From: Chrysomallon squamiferum
Taxonomy: Eukaryota > Mollusca > Gastropoda > Neomphalida > Peltospiridae
Direction of reading: 5' to 3'
NCBI GenBank assembly: GCA_012295275.1
Contig: CM022669.1
Location: forward strand, 8,174,989-8,238,988
DNA: 64,000 bases
A program made the position numbers and the translations under genes. Below are positions 24,540 to 35,829 of the stretch, one piece after another (the stretch's first letter is position 1; each line of letters starts with the position of its first letter). Under the pieces are notes generated by a model, which was given only the letters and a program-made list of their open reading frames with translations, had not been told where the DNA came from and searched no databases.

Positions 24540-24790
24540 TCGTAGAATCCAGTAGACAAAGCAGTGAAAAATCGTACCAGCCCTGGCAAAGAGCACCAGC
24601 CCTGATGGAACAGTTATTGCATGAAAGGTGTAATTACAGTCATTTGCTGTACTTCACTGCAATCACTCAGACCTGAGAGAATATTTACTTTCAGATGTAG
24701 TTCGGCTGAAAAATTACAGCCTCAGGCTTGATGGTTTGCTGGATCAATCCTTGACTGTGGCGAAACTGAAATATTTTAAAATTATTTTAA
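24540..24790. promoter_or_regulatory. Candidate conserved noncoding block
   Basis: Markedly higher complexity than the surroundings and little simple repeat. It includes a local doublet ACCAGCCCTG (two copies about 20 bases apart) and GTAATTACAGTCATTTGCTG with a homeodomain core. No open frame of note. Role inferred from composition only. Confidence 0.25.
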
Positions 24791-24892
24791 ATTGGTTAGT
24801 GTTTATCGGATTGTGGGTGATTGTTTGCTTTCTGTGTGTGTGGATGCAGGAAAGGATGTCAAGCACTCCCATAGCTGAAGGTTCAAACTGAT

Positions 24893-24897
<5 letters not shown>

Positions 24898-24930
<33 letters not shown>
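24898..24930 (+). repeat. (TG)16 microsatellite
   Basis: Pure TG run. Confidence 0.95.
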
Positions 24931-24933
<3 letters not shown>

Positions 24934-25334
24934 GTAATTTATTTTTATAAATTTATATACCATCACAATAATATAGCTTTCAAAACTTAAATGAATTTCA
25001 TTATAAAATTTTTCAAAATATGCTTTTCACATTTTCTTTTCTCTTTTTAATGAAACTCATTTCATGTTGAAAGTTTATTTCAACACAATGATGGGATTAC
25101 CTGATTTTTTGAAATTCTTCATTCTAGTTTATGTGAAGTTGCCTGTAAAAATAAGCCTTGCTAGGATCAGTAAAGATTACTGTGATGTAATTAGTAACTG
25201 GTTTCATCTCATCTGTCACCATTACAAAAGGAATAAAAATAAAAAAAAAATTAATTTGATACCCAAAAACCATCAATATTAAAATGTGTTGAGGTTTTTT
25301 TTTTAAACCAACATTCATTTATTCATGTTCGCTG

Positions 25335-25760
25335 CTAACAGGTGGGAGTAACCCTGAGCGTTAAATGGGAGTAACCCCAGGTGTAAAATAACTGATGAGA
25401 ATAAGTTTTTGACTTTGGTACTGAAAAAGCTCTACGTATATTGTTTCAAATCAGTTTTCTGGTTTTATTAGCAGCAACCACACCCACCTACACAATGTCA
25501 CTGAAACAGTTTTCAGCGTCTCTGTCCCTTTAAGATGAGAGTGTAGAAATGTGATGAAAGTTGTGAAGTGATTTAATCGTTACACAGGTGTGCCGAGGCT
25601 GACACTTTTACAGTGACACAGGGCCTGGCAGCATTGCACCTGTACTTTATACGAGCGAAAGGAAATCGCCTAAGATCATTGTTACCTCTTCACCTGTACA
25701 TAAAATTACCCGTCGTTAAGTATCTTTTCACCTCACTCACCTGGTTTCACCTGGTTTAAG
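25335..25760. promoter_or_regulatory. CAGGTG/CACCTG E-box cluster
   Basis: Seven exact CAGGTG/CACCTG words lie in about 415 bases: 25339, 25378, 25585, 25637, 25691, 25738 and 25748. The block is also more complex than its surroundings. This hexamer is the usual site of class I/II bHLH factors and of Snail/ZEB zinc fingers. A doublet GGGAGTAACCC lies at 25344 and 25369. That it is an enhancer is inference. Confidence 0.45.
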
Positions 25761-27239
25761 ATAAAAAAAAACAGTTACTGAGATCATACAATGGGGAGTC
25801 AAGCATGGAGATTAGCACCCGTTTGATTATTTTACCATTTTACCATTCCAACAATGTGCTCACTGTTTGAAGTATTTTCATTTTGTGCTATGGAATGTTG
25901 TAGAGAGTAAAACAGTGAAAGGGGCTGCAGTGATTTTCTTCTCTGACATCATCATTTTATGACAAAAATGACATTAATCAAATGAGGGGTTGCTGATAAA
26001 TGTTCATTTATTTATTATGTCCTATGAGCATCTTGTATAACAGAACTTAAGTTACGATGGATGAAAAGATCAGTTCTTCTTGCTAATGTATGACTTGTCT
26101 TATGAATGGATATTTTATATTCTATGTTTGTGTATATATATATATACATACACACACATATATACACACACACTCACACACACATATGTGTCTATTTGAG
26201 CAAAGATGTATGCAAAAGATTTCTTGCTGGTAAAAAAAAAAAAAAAAAAAAAAAATGAAAAAAATAAAAAAAATAAAAATTTAAAAATTTAAGAAAACTG
26301 TAAAATAAAAACTGAGTTTATTTTTTATATTATATTGTGAAAAAGAAAAGATTTTAAAATAAATATTACTCTGAAATAGCATTTTCAAAACTACATTAAA
26401 TAAAGTCAAAATGTCAGGAGAGATAACAAATGAATAAAAAAAAACATAATTTAATATTGAATAATTGATTTATACTCAGTTCTGAAAATTTAAAAAAAAC
26501 ATTTTTTTAATTTTTTTATTTTTTATATATATATTAAAATTTTACAGGAAATATTGAAATTAATAATAAAAAGAAATAAAAAAAAAAAGAGTAAAAAAAC
26601 AGAGTTAATGGCTGAAATGTGTAGCAAAAAAAATGTGAGATCAAAGTGTGTGAGTAAAATCACGTAAAGATGTCAGTTTTTATTGCACCTATAAACCTAT
26701 CAAGTTATTTACACATCTGTGACATCAGTAAATAAAACACTTAAACATTAAATGTACAGAAGTTACTCTGAACGATCATAAAGTTTTCAAACAATTTCAG
26801 TTTAAGACTATTTTACTTATACGTTTCTGTTTCTTTTTCTTTCAACCATTTCTCCTTTGTTTTGTTGTCCTTTTATTCGTTCTTTGTTTCCCTGATTTCT
26901 TTTTCTTTCTGCCATTTTAATCTGTTTTTTTTTTGTTTTGTTTTTTTCATTACTTCTTTACCTCGTAATTACAATTACAGAAAAGTATTTATTTCTTAGT
27001 CTCTGTGTTTAATCTTGATGATAATATTATTTATTACAGGAGTCTATCCTTTTTATGTGTTTTATCATTTGCTGCTGAAATAATCAAATCATCATCATCA
27101 TCAGAAATGTGTTTTCACAATTTGTCTATCGGAGTCTACCGGTCATTTGGAAATTCCTCGAACTCGTAAATTAAATTTATTCCTTCCTAAGCTGTAAAAG
27201 AGGTTTAGTAGGATTCTGCACTGCAGGATTATTTTTTTT
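25761..27239. other. Gene-free AT-rich sequence
   Basis: A TA/CA microsatellite at about 26136-26185, A24 at 26232-26255 and an A-rich zone to about 26640, then a pyrimidine-rich patch at 26825-26950. No gene signal. Confidence 0.45.
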
Positions 27240-27500
27240 AATTTTATTTTTTTGTGTGTATAGCTATCTGCTTATCTCTTTATACCCCTCTCACTTTTAT
27301 TTATGTTTCTCTTTCATTTGTTTTTCTCTCTCTCTCTCACTTTGTTTTATCCATTTCTCATTCCATTCAACAATCAACTCGTTCCATTCAACAATCATTT
27401 TTTCTTTTACCATCAGATTCTTTTACATTCCAAACATTTTTCTCTCTTTTTTCTTCCCTCCTCTTTCTTTTTTTTTCTCTCATTTTTTTTTCCCCCACTC
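27240..27500 (+). repeat. Pyrimidine-rich tract
   Basis: Long T/C-rich stretch with CTCTCT blocks and a near-duplicate CATTCAACAATCA (27365 and 27387). Three overlapping Ser/Phe/Leu-rich frames here are composition artefacts. Confidence 0.75.
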
Positions 27501-27989
27501 CTGCTGCATCAACATAAGTGAAGCAAAACACAACACTTGGACTATCAAGTGACCACACTGTCCAGAATGACCACTGCAGCTGCTGACCGGTGCAAGTTTT
27601 TCACTTTGCCTGGGCTGATTAACAGATACAGAAGTCAGTAATTGTTTCTGCATGGTGCTGGAAGACAAATAAAAACATGATCGAGTATCAGAGATATCTC
27701 TGGACCACATGGAAAAAATATAACTGACTGGACACTGGCCAATTGGCTCCATCCCTCCCCAGAGAGACTGACCGACAGAGATTCTCACACACTGAGTTTC
27801 TGTTTGGTCTGTGTGAAAGTTTTGATAAAACAATCTTTTCCTGCCAGTAAAAACGTGTAACCCAGGTTGATGATTCCTTTTCTCTCAAACATCCTCGTGT
27901 TGAAATCACAGTTATGAAATCTCAAATGAGCATTTTACATTAAAATGTGTTGTCATTAAATAAGTATTAAAGATTGATTCAGTGAATAC

Positions 27990-27997
<8 letters not shown>
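27501..27997. other. Moderately complex noncoding sequence
   Basis: Balanced composition for about 400 bases. The minus strand is open for 117 codons (27480-27833) but the predicted peptide has no domain I recognise. It runs at one end into the pyrimidine tract and has no supporting splice or promoter signal. I leave it unannotated as a gene. Confidence 0.3.

Positions 27998-28035
<38 letters not shown>
27998..28035. repeat. (TA)n microsatellite
   Basis: About 18 TA units. Confidence 0.95.
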
Positions 28036-28038
<3 letters not shown>

Positions 28039-28639
28039 AGTAGAGTTAGTTGTTAATATAATTTTTATATAATCTGCAGTGATAATAAAATGAGAATAAA
28101 ATTAAAAATAATGTTTAATGTCATTATTTAACCATTTTGTTAGTGCTAAGAGTGCTGTCAATGTTCCATTCGCCATTATTTTGTTGAATACAAATTTAAT
28201 TATTATTATTATTTTTTTTTTTTTTTTATTATTTATATCAAATTCTCTTTTTAAATGTGATTTCAATAAAATATGTATTAACAAATTTAAAAAACAGAAT
28301 TCAGTGATATTTAAAATTAATTGATAGACATTTTCAACTGGCTTTTTAAATATTTTTCTCTTCTTTCTTTCTTATTCTGCTCTCTTTCTTTCTTCACTTT
28401 CACTAATGAAGGATAAAAAAATAAAAAAAAAAAAAAAAAACAACATAATAACAACCTGTCATCTTCATTTTCTGTTTGTTATTTTCTTCCAGACATAACA
28501 AAATAACAATTATCTTTAACAGCTTTTAAGTATGATTCATTCCCCATTCTTTGTATCATTTTTTCCTCTCCCTCTTCCATTACTGTTATTATTTTTTTTT
28601 GATTTCCTCACGTAAAGTGTGCAGCACCACATTAGTACA

Positions 28640-28715
28640 CAGTCACAGCTCAGGCACTAGAGTGACCACTTGTTACTGAGACCGGTTAACACAGTTTGGA
28701 ATTTCAATCCATCTG
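28640..28715 (+). repeat. Possible tRNA-derived SINE head (weak)
   Basis: GCTCAGGCACTAGAGTG resembles an A box and TTGGAATTTCAATCC a weak B box about 45 bases on. No fold or tail supports it. Confidence 0.2.
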
Positions 28716-29340
28716 TCAGATTCGGCACATTATTAAATTGGATGAGTCAGTGTTGTCATCAACGATGCATTTTATTGACATCGCTGTCGCAACATCCTGT
28801 GCAGGAACTTGCTTTTTTTTTATCTCACACAAATTTTCAAAGCTGTCGTAGTATTTAAAACCTGTCCTTTCATAAATTTCAAAATCCATCTCCTGCAAAA
28901 AAAACAAAAATACAGTCAGATTTTTTTTGTTTTCTTTGTGAATGTCAAAACCTTGCCATCATGCTGTTTTAATTCATTCCTTTTTATAATTTTCAAATTT
29001 TTCTCTTTGTTGATTTCAAGTTTGTAGTTTTCAAGTCTTGTCCTTTGAATGTATACCCTTAGGGAGCACATCTTGTTCATTAAATTTCATTTAATGGAGG
29101 AGTGATTGTGAATATACAAAAATGGTTCAATTCTTTTTGATCATTTTTCTGGTCTGACTGTTTGGAATGAGTCAGAATAAAAAGTTGTAAAAAGTTGAGT
29201 AATGAAAAATTAGAGAACCAAAGAGAAAAACTTAGTAAAACTAAATTAAACTGTAATAAAATGAAATATTTAAAAAAAATAATAATGTCATTTAACATGG
29301 CATGACATGTAACATCATAACACTGGGTATCTCAGCATTG
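28716..29340. other. Gene-free AT-rich sequence
   Basis: Several loosely repeated TTTCAAA/TTCAAGT words suggest a very worn short-unit repeat at 28830-29050. No gene signal. Confidence 0.35.
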
Positions 29341-29344
29341 CATA

Positions 29345-29525
29345 GGATAGCAAAGTACAATATAGCATACTACAGTATAGCAGAGTACAATATAGCAGAG
29401 TACAATAGAGCAGAGTACAATATAGCAGAGTACAGTATAGCAGAGTACAGTATTGCAGAGTACAATATAGCATACTACAGTATAGCAGAGTACAATAGAG
29501 CATACTACAGTGTAGCATAAGATAT
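29345..29525 (+). repeat. 15-bp minisatellite, about 12 copies
   Basis: The unit is close to CAGAGTACAATATAG. Variants change TACAAT to TACAGT, or CAGAG to CATAC. As the unit is a multiple of three and lacks stops in several frames, both strands stay open and would read as 5-residue repeats (AEYNI-like on plus, LYCTL-like on minus). Confidence 0.95.
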
Positions 29526-30999
29526 CACAGCACAGCATAGTACAGGATAACTTAACGAAACTTAGTATTATATCCAAACAGTACAATTAGTAAATGAATG
29601 AAATCAAATCACTGAAAACAGTGTAAAACGTAACATCTAATATAATATAATATAAAATATAACATCATAAATTTGCAATTACACAATTTCTTTCTTTTAT
29701 AAATATCAGAAACATACAAGCTCCAAAAAAGTTAATATTTGGTTGTATTTGTGACAGTAACAGTAATAATAATACTAGAAACAAGAAATTTTTAAAAAGA
29801 GGAAAAATCAAAATTTAAAAAGAAAGAGGGAAATGTTAGATGGTAATGGGATTAATTTAATGCATTTTTGATAAAGATAAAAAAAATGGGTGGGAACAGT
29901 TCAGCTGTTGGCAGTTTCCTTTGTTAGAGACTCAACCACTGTTAGACTCGCAGTATGAAAACATTTTCATATCTCACGCCATTTCATATTTCACATATTC
30001 TACACGATGCTGTTATGTTTACTTAACCAAAAGTTAAAAAAAAAAAAAAACATACATATTTTACATATCATTTGTGTCAAATGTTACTAGAGATATCCAC
30101 ACATGTAGAAAGATCACTTATATTACCCTTACACTTATCTAATAACAGTATTTGTTCACACACATCTTACATTCTTTAAAACAAGAACCAGACACTTTTA
30201 AATGTTAGTTATGTGCATTAGTTCAATATTATTGTGGTATACAAATTTTTTCCTTGATGTCAAGATTTTTGTATTATATATCAAATGTTCATTTGTTAAT
30301 ATTTTTGGTGTGTTGTGTGTATGTAATTTTTTAAAGCATATGTCGATCTATCTAGAAATATATATATATGAATAACTTTAACCAGCCTGAATATAAAGAT
30401 ATTGGTTTAAGAATCTAACATTACTTTTGGCTTAGATACCTTAAATTAATATCTTTTGTTTATGTTAATATTTTTTATCACTTGAACATAATAATTATTA
30501 CATTTTTATCATTATTCAATGTCAAACATTTTTACCTTTAGAAAAATCCTAAAATTTGTATATAAGCAGTAAGTGGTATTATAAACAAACCCTACCATAT
30601 ACAGGAAATACATATTACAGGATGAAAAAAAAAGAACCTAGATGTAGAAAACTGATTTGGCTTTTGGCTCCAAAAGACACTGGAGTATGAAATAAATGTG
30701 TTATTTTACAGTTTGAAATTTATAGTCTGTACATTTAATGGCATCTGAGAATCAGAGACTTGTTGCATGCAGTCTGTGAAGAAACCCAAGACTTGTTTCA
30801 TAACCAGCAAAGTCTGTCAGAGACTTTTTCTTATCCAGCTGTCACAGAGGACCTTTGAAAGAGATATTATCTGCGTTATTATCACAAGTTGTGAGTGGGC
30901 AAGCTGATGTGTGGTTCTGTTTTAATACGTTTTCCCAGCAGACCAGGAACAGAGAACACAGAGACGGTACTGTCTCCTGGTTTGTTTTGTCTGCGGTGG
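29526..30999. other. Gene-free AT-rich sequence
   Basis: No recognisable element up to about 30850, then more balanced sequence leading into the SINE-like head at 31000. Confidence 0.4.
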
Positions 31000-31062
31000 G
31001 CGAGACTAGAACCTCAGTATGGTCCTCAGGTGTGGCTCTCCAACATGTTGAGCTGTGTTTGC
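31000..31062 (-). repeat. tRNA-like head, probably SINE or tRNA pseudogene
   Basis: The minus strand reads GCTCAACATGTTGGAGAGC, with paired GCTC/GAGC arms like a tRNA D-stem. About 20 bases later comes GAGGTTCTAGTCTC, a good B-box/T-arm match. An anticodon-arm-like segment lies between. The acceptor stem is not convincing, so this is a relic, not a functional tRNA. Confidence 0.45.
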
Positions 31063-31137
31063 AGATTGGGTCTCGGGATAAACTGGTAACAGGGAGGGGG
31101 TAGAGATTATGAGAGATGCTGGGAGTCATTTTTGATT

Positions 31138-31168
<31 letters not shown>

Positions 31169-31189
31169 AAAATAAGAAATATTTAAAGA

Positions 31190-31194
<5 letters not shown>

Positions 31195-31227
<33 letters not shown>
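31195..31227 (-). repeat. Poly-T tract of 33
   Basis: T33 preceded by an A-rich block and another T run (31137-31148), giving local A/T inverted symmetry. Confidence 0.95.
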
Positions 31228-31232
<5 letters not shown>

Positions 31233-32273
31233 TTATTCTGAATGTTTCATCTCATGTTTCAGGTTTAGTGAGTGCAGGAAAAAAGTGCAGAATGTTAAAG
31301 TGCAAGATATTTAAATACGTTTTCTGTTCTTCCATAAAACTGTTTTGTTTCTTCACAAAATATACTGTTGTTCTGCTAAAAAAAATAACCTCATATAATT
31401 TTATATACTTCAACCAGCCACTGATAGATATTATGTCACATTATCAGTCTAATGTTCTTTTTACTTTTCTCTTCAAGATGATACATGTAAAAAAGAAAAA
31501 GAAAAATGAAAATGAATGTCTCCATGAATTGTTTTTATCACATTATCTTCTGACTTTATTATCAGCAAATATTGTACCTGGAAAAAAATAAACTAAGCAT
31601 TTTATTCTGCATGTATAAAATTTAAAAAGAATATTAAAGCTAGCATTATGAACAAAAAAAATAAAAATAAAAAATAAAAAAAAGAAGTTTCAAATTTCTA
31701 TTTTGTTATTTCCAATCTATTACCTAGAATATAATTTTATTATTATTATTATTTTTTTTTAATTTATTTATCTTCATGTTATTAAATGATTATGGAAATT
31801 ATATTAATATTTTGCTGAGGGTTGTTCATTGAAGCAAAAGGTTTAATTTTAAAATCTTTATTGGCAAACCTGATGTCAGAAAAAACTTAAATTTATAAAT
31901 TTGTTTTAGAAAAAATTAAAAGAATTAAATTAATTTTAAATTTCTGTTAGTGAAAAAAAAGATAATAAGATGTAAAATACAGAATGCTCATGAATTAGGC
32001 CTATATTTTAAAAAGAAAATTAATTTGTTTAATAAGCAGATAAATATTTAAACGTTAAATAAACCATATTTTATTCTAAATAATGAATAATGCCAGAAAG
32101 TGTATTAATTGAATAAACAAGAACAAAAAAAAAGACTGGATAAATAAAGAAAATTAGTAAATAAAATTTGCATACACTGGAGAAACCATATTGTATTGAG
32201 TTATTTAGAAACCTGCATTTTGTAATATATGAAGAAATTAATATAGAAAGCCAAAAAAAAGCTAAAATATTAC
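31228..32273. other. Gene-free AT-rich sequence
   Basis: A 107-codon plus frame at 31268-31591 exists but is Lys/Phe/Leu-rich with no recognisable domain. An ATT run lies near 31737. Confidence 0.4.
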
Positions 32274-32312
32274 ACACACACAAGTATATATATATGTGTG
32301 TGTGTGTATATA

Positions 32313-32346
<34 letters not shown>

Positions 32347-32392
32347 CATATACACACACACATACACATCTACCTTTGTGTGTGTGTGGTAT
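32274..32392. repeat. CA/TA/TG compound microsatellite
   Basis: Alternating ACAC, TATA, GTGT, TATA, ACAC and GTGT blocks, able to fold on themselves. Confidence 0.9.
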
Positions 32393-32559
32393 AATATTTA
32401 AACCAATTTTTTTTTTTGGAAAAAGATAAAAATCTTTATTTTCTTTCATGAAAAAAAATTTTTTTTTTTTTTTTAACATTTTCTTTTTGGCCATTTAAAT
32501 TTTTTTTTTTTTAAATGTTTAAATACATAAATAAAAATTAAGCTGGCATGCAGAATAAA

Positions 32560-32765
32560 CTGAGATGTAATCGTGTGAGATTTTCTGACAGGAGAACTGC
32601 TCAGATCAACACACAGAGATGTAGCATGCAGCGTCTGTGCACTTGTTTGACTGACACACATGCAGTAGTTATCTCTGTATTGTATCAGCAGCGAGCAGGA
32701 AACACAGTTATCTCACTTACATAATTATTTATGCAAATAACACAACAGATACACTAAAAGATAAG
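32560..32765. promoter_or_regulatory. Candidate regulatory block with octamer and GATA-type words
   Basis: More complex than the flanks. It has an exact POU octamer ATGCAAAT (32731-32738), a TAATTA-type site just before it, and two GTTATCTC words (GATA cores) near 32668 and 32708. Function is inferred. Confidence 0.3.
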
Positions 32766-32781
32766 TCTTGTTTCCTTTACT

Positions 32782-32784
<3 letters not shown>

Positions 32785-32817
<33 letters not shown>
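32785..32817 (-). repeat. Poly-T tract of 33
   Basis: Uninterrupted T33. Confidence 0.95.
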
Positions 32818-33049
32818 CTGGTATAATTTTGTAACTTGTGTTGAAGAGAAGGTCATGTTTGAAATTTTCCTTAATTTGTTGGTTATTTGTTGCTATTATT
32901 ATTTTATTTTTTTCTGTTTTGTTTGACAAATTCACTTGTGCATGTTCACTCATACGAAAACATGAATTATTTATATAGTGTCAAACACAAACATACATAC
33001 ATACATATACTTTCATATACAACTCTGTATGTAATGCATCATCTAGATT

Positions 33050-33075
33050 AAAAAAAAAAAAAAAAAAAAAAAAAA
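33050..33075 (+). repeat. Poly-A tract of 26
   Basis: Uninterrupted A26 followed by GAAA-type sequence. Confidence 0.95.
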
Positions 33076-33159
33076 GAAAAGTGAGAAAGAAAGAAAAAAT
33101 ATATTAAAACTGAAGCTACAGCAACTTAATAAACACATTTTTTTATACGTTTTAAAAAA

Positions 33160-33420
33160 TTCATTATTACACAATCAACATCATTACTTCATCACTGCAG
33201 ATTTTAACATGATTATTTCACAATTAATTTAGCACCATTATCTTCAAAATCATTGATTTTATGTCATTTGTAGACTAATTATTTATAACAAAATTTCCTT
33301 ACAATCAATTAAAAGCCATTTCTTCACAGTCATTGATTTTTGTGTCACAGTTCATCGTCAATAGTTATAAATCAAATTTGTTTTCACAATCAAATCATTA
33401 AAACTATTTTTCATCTTGTT
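33160..33420. repeat. Decayed tandem repeat, CACAATCATTGATTTT-type unit
   Basis: Words like TTCACAATCA and TCATTGATTTT recur every 25-50 bases, with strong divergence. Confidence 0.45.
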
Positions 33421-33589
33421 ATATTATTTATTTTTATTATTAGCATGACTGTCATTTTATTAGGAACAATGCTTGGCATAAAACTTCTATTTTAAGGATG
33501 TTATGATTGTACAAAAACCTTTTTGAGATATCAAACCTTTACTACACCCATTCTTACATAATTCAGAATACATATGAACATATACCTAC

Positions 33590-33795
33590 ATACACATATA
33601 CGTACACAAATACATAGAAACATATCTGGTATATACCTACTTATCTACATAAATAGACACATACATACATACATACAAACTTACATACATACATACATAC
33701 ATACAAAGACATATATATAAAGATGCATTTATTCATACATACAAGATGCATGCATACATACATACATACATACATACATACATACATACATACAT
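33590..33795 (+). repeat. (CATA)n microsatellite cluster
   Basis: Broken CATA arrays, the longest pure run at about 33753-33795. Confidence 0.9.
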
Positions 33796-33856
33796 CTGAT
33801 TATATTTTAGGAAATATCTAATAAAGGTATATATATATTAATAATTGAAGAAAGAA

Positions 33857-33882
33857 ATGCCCTCCTAGCAATCACAGAAAAG
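33857..33882 (+). repeat. Short dispersed repeat, copy 1 (ATGCCCTCCTAGCAATCAC)
   Basis: About 25 bases match 35374-35398 with one difference. Flanks do not align. Confidence 0.6.
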
Positions 33883-34548
33883 CTTTGTACAAGTAAACAT
33901 GTCTAATAATACAATTTCAGTGCATCAGATGAAAAACGAAAACTCATTTTCTACAATTTTCAGAAGGGAAAGAAAAAACATAAAACCATGCACTCTATTA
34001 TTTACAGTTGTAGCTGTCACTACTTCCATGCTCCAAATATTAATAAACATTAAAAACAATTTCTTATCACTTTCCCATTAATAATTCTTGCTGATGTCAT
34101 GGATAATAATGTTTAAAAAAACCCAATTAAAAATCAGGTTTTTCTTAGATTAAACATGCTTTGAGAATTAATAAAAATATACAGTACTTTGAAAAATAAT
34201 TACAAGTCTGACAAACAGTAAAGAATAATAATCAAACGTCTGCAGATGAAACCAATTAAAAATGTGCAGTTTATGGAGAAATGATAAGACATGCAGGATG
34301 AGATAAGATGTGTTTCGCTGTTCATGACAGGGTAAAAATACATAAAACATTTTTCTACATATCAGATCACGTTTCAGAAAGGTGATAGAGCACTACACTA
34401 ATGTAAACCTAGACTGCTCAGTTTGTTTGTTTTACACTGAGACCTGTCTGTGTGTCTGTGTGTGTTTTCACATGTGCACATTTGTATGTCCACTTTAGTA
34501 TGTCTTTAAAACTGGAAGGTTAAAACTCGATAAACTTAAAACAAAGGA
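33883..34548. other. Gene-free AT-rich sequence
   Basis: No coding, RNA or transposon signal seen. Confidence 0.4.
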
Positions 34549-34605
34549 AGAGCCCAGTGGTTAAAGCATTCATCTAATGGACATGTGATACAAGACTCAT
34601 TCCAG
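34549..34605 (+). repeat. tRNA-derived SINE-like head, AGTGGTTAAAGC type
   Basis: GAGCCCAGTGGTTAAAGCATT is a good A box; the B-box position holds a damaged ACTCATTCCAG. Closely related A boxes occur on the minus strand at 35608-35660 and, more diverged, at 42160-42215, suggesting one family. Confidence 0.4.
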
Positions 34606-34938
34606 TTCATAATCTTATTGGACAATTTTCTCCATTCCAACCTACACAGTTTGTTCTTTAAGGATAACATCTATTTTACAGTCTTTAAGAAAATCTATTT
34701 TAAAAAACATTTTGTTCCTAATGTCTGCATTTTGTGTGTATCTTCTAAAAACAGGTTATCATTGAACAGCCTAATGGCTGATGTCTAATACATGAAGGTT
34801 AGAAAACAAATCAATGTATTTTTAAATATCTTCTTCAGTTAGCAGCAGTTAATCTTATATGTGAACCTTCCCATAGACAACAACACATACCAAGTATAAA
34901 TCAGTCATAGCAATCACCAACACAGTAACCTCTGGCTC

Positions 34939-35258
34939 CAGGTTCCCTCCCCCAAGAACCATGAGTAGCCTGCAGGTCTGTTCCCAAAGTATTTAAACAA
35001 TTACTGAAATCAGTAGAATTAAAGTTGAACATTGATATCTGCATCCAACCTTGTTAAGTCATTGGAAATAATTACTGTGAGAAATCATTAACGTGATCAG
35101 TGTCTTCACATGGATGGGTATCATTAATAATAATATGTAATTAAAGATAAACTGAACAAATTTGTTATATCAGAAGAGTGTAACAAACTGACAGCCCTTC
35201 GTATGACTCAGTAGCTATGAAGTAGCTCTCATGTTCAAAACGGTTGGGGTGACCCCTG
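34939..35258. mobile_element. hAT-like MITE, about 320 bp
   Basis: The right end, read as reverse complement, begins CAGGGGTCACCCCAACCG and continues GAACATGAGAGCTAC. The left end begins CAGGTTCCCTCCCCCAAG and continues GAACCATGAGTAGC. The two termini therefore look like inverted repeats with CAG ends, typical of non-autonomous hAT elements. The right end also resembles hAT termini I know from many animals. No transposase remains. I could not find matching 8-base target duplications, so the left boundary is tentative. Confidence 0.5.
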
Positions 35259-35373
35259 CTTTAGAATATTTGCTATAAAGTCAGACAGAAGAAATTATTT
35301 GTTAGCGTGAAATGGTCTGTACAGACTGAGTGCAATAAAGCAATAATTTGTTTTTCAGTTCTAACATAACCTG

Positions 35374-35398
35374 ATGCCCTCCTAGCAATCACTGAAAA
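35374..35398 (+). repeat. Short dispersed repeat, copy 2
   Basis: Second copy of the ATGCCCTCCTAGCAATCAC word found at 33857, about 115 bases after the MITE end. Confidence 0.6.
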
Positions 35399-35607
35399 TT
35401 TATCATGTGCTTCATCCTGTTAAGAAAATCATTTATCAAACTTTAAATTTAAATGATTTTTTTTTTTTATAACTATTGAGATAAAATTAATAAATAAATC
35501 CATGTGCACAAACATACTACATATGTAAATCTAAATATGATGATATGGATAAATAAAAATAAATAAAATTTGAAAAAAACAACCCCCACTAAATATATAT
35601 AATTTCT

Positions 35608-35660
35608 GCTGTTCATTGATGGATGCTTTAACCACTGGACTATTCCTGATTTCCAGTCTT
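35608..35660 (-). repeat. tRNA-derived SINE-like head, AGTGGTTAAAGC type
   Basis: The minus strand reads TAGTCCAGTGGTTAAAGCAT, almost the same A box as at 34549. The sequence after it (CCATCAATGAACAGC) does not keep a clear B box. Confidence 0.4.
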
Positions 35661-35829
35661 CTTTTTGTGTCAGATCATCTTGTTTTAACTTTCCAGTTAT
35701 AAACATCCTAAACTGGACACACACACACACACTCAGGTTTTGTGTATGCATATGTTTGTGTGTGAAACAGCCAGTAAGTAAATAAAAATAAAATAAAAAA
35801 ATAAATTCTTATTAAAAATTCCCCAAACA

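Noticed and set aside
27480-27833. 117-codon minus-strand frame in balanced DNA
   Set aside because: No recognisable domain, no splice or promoter support, and one end falls in a pyrimidine tract. Could be revisited with RNA data.
30842-31129. 95-codon minus-strand frame and an 82-codon plus frame
   Set aside because: Both strands open in the same place, no domain, and the region carries a tRNA-like SINE head.
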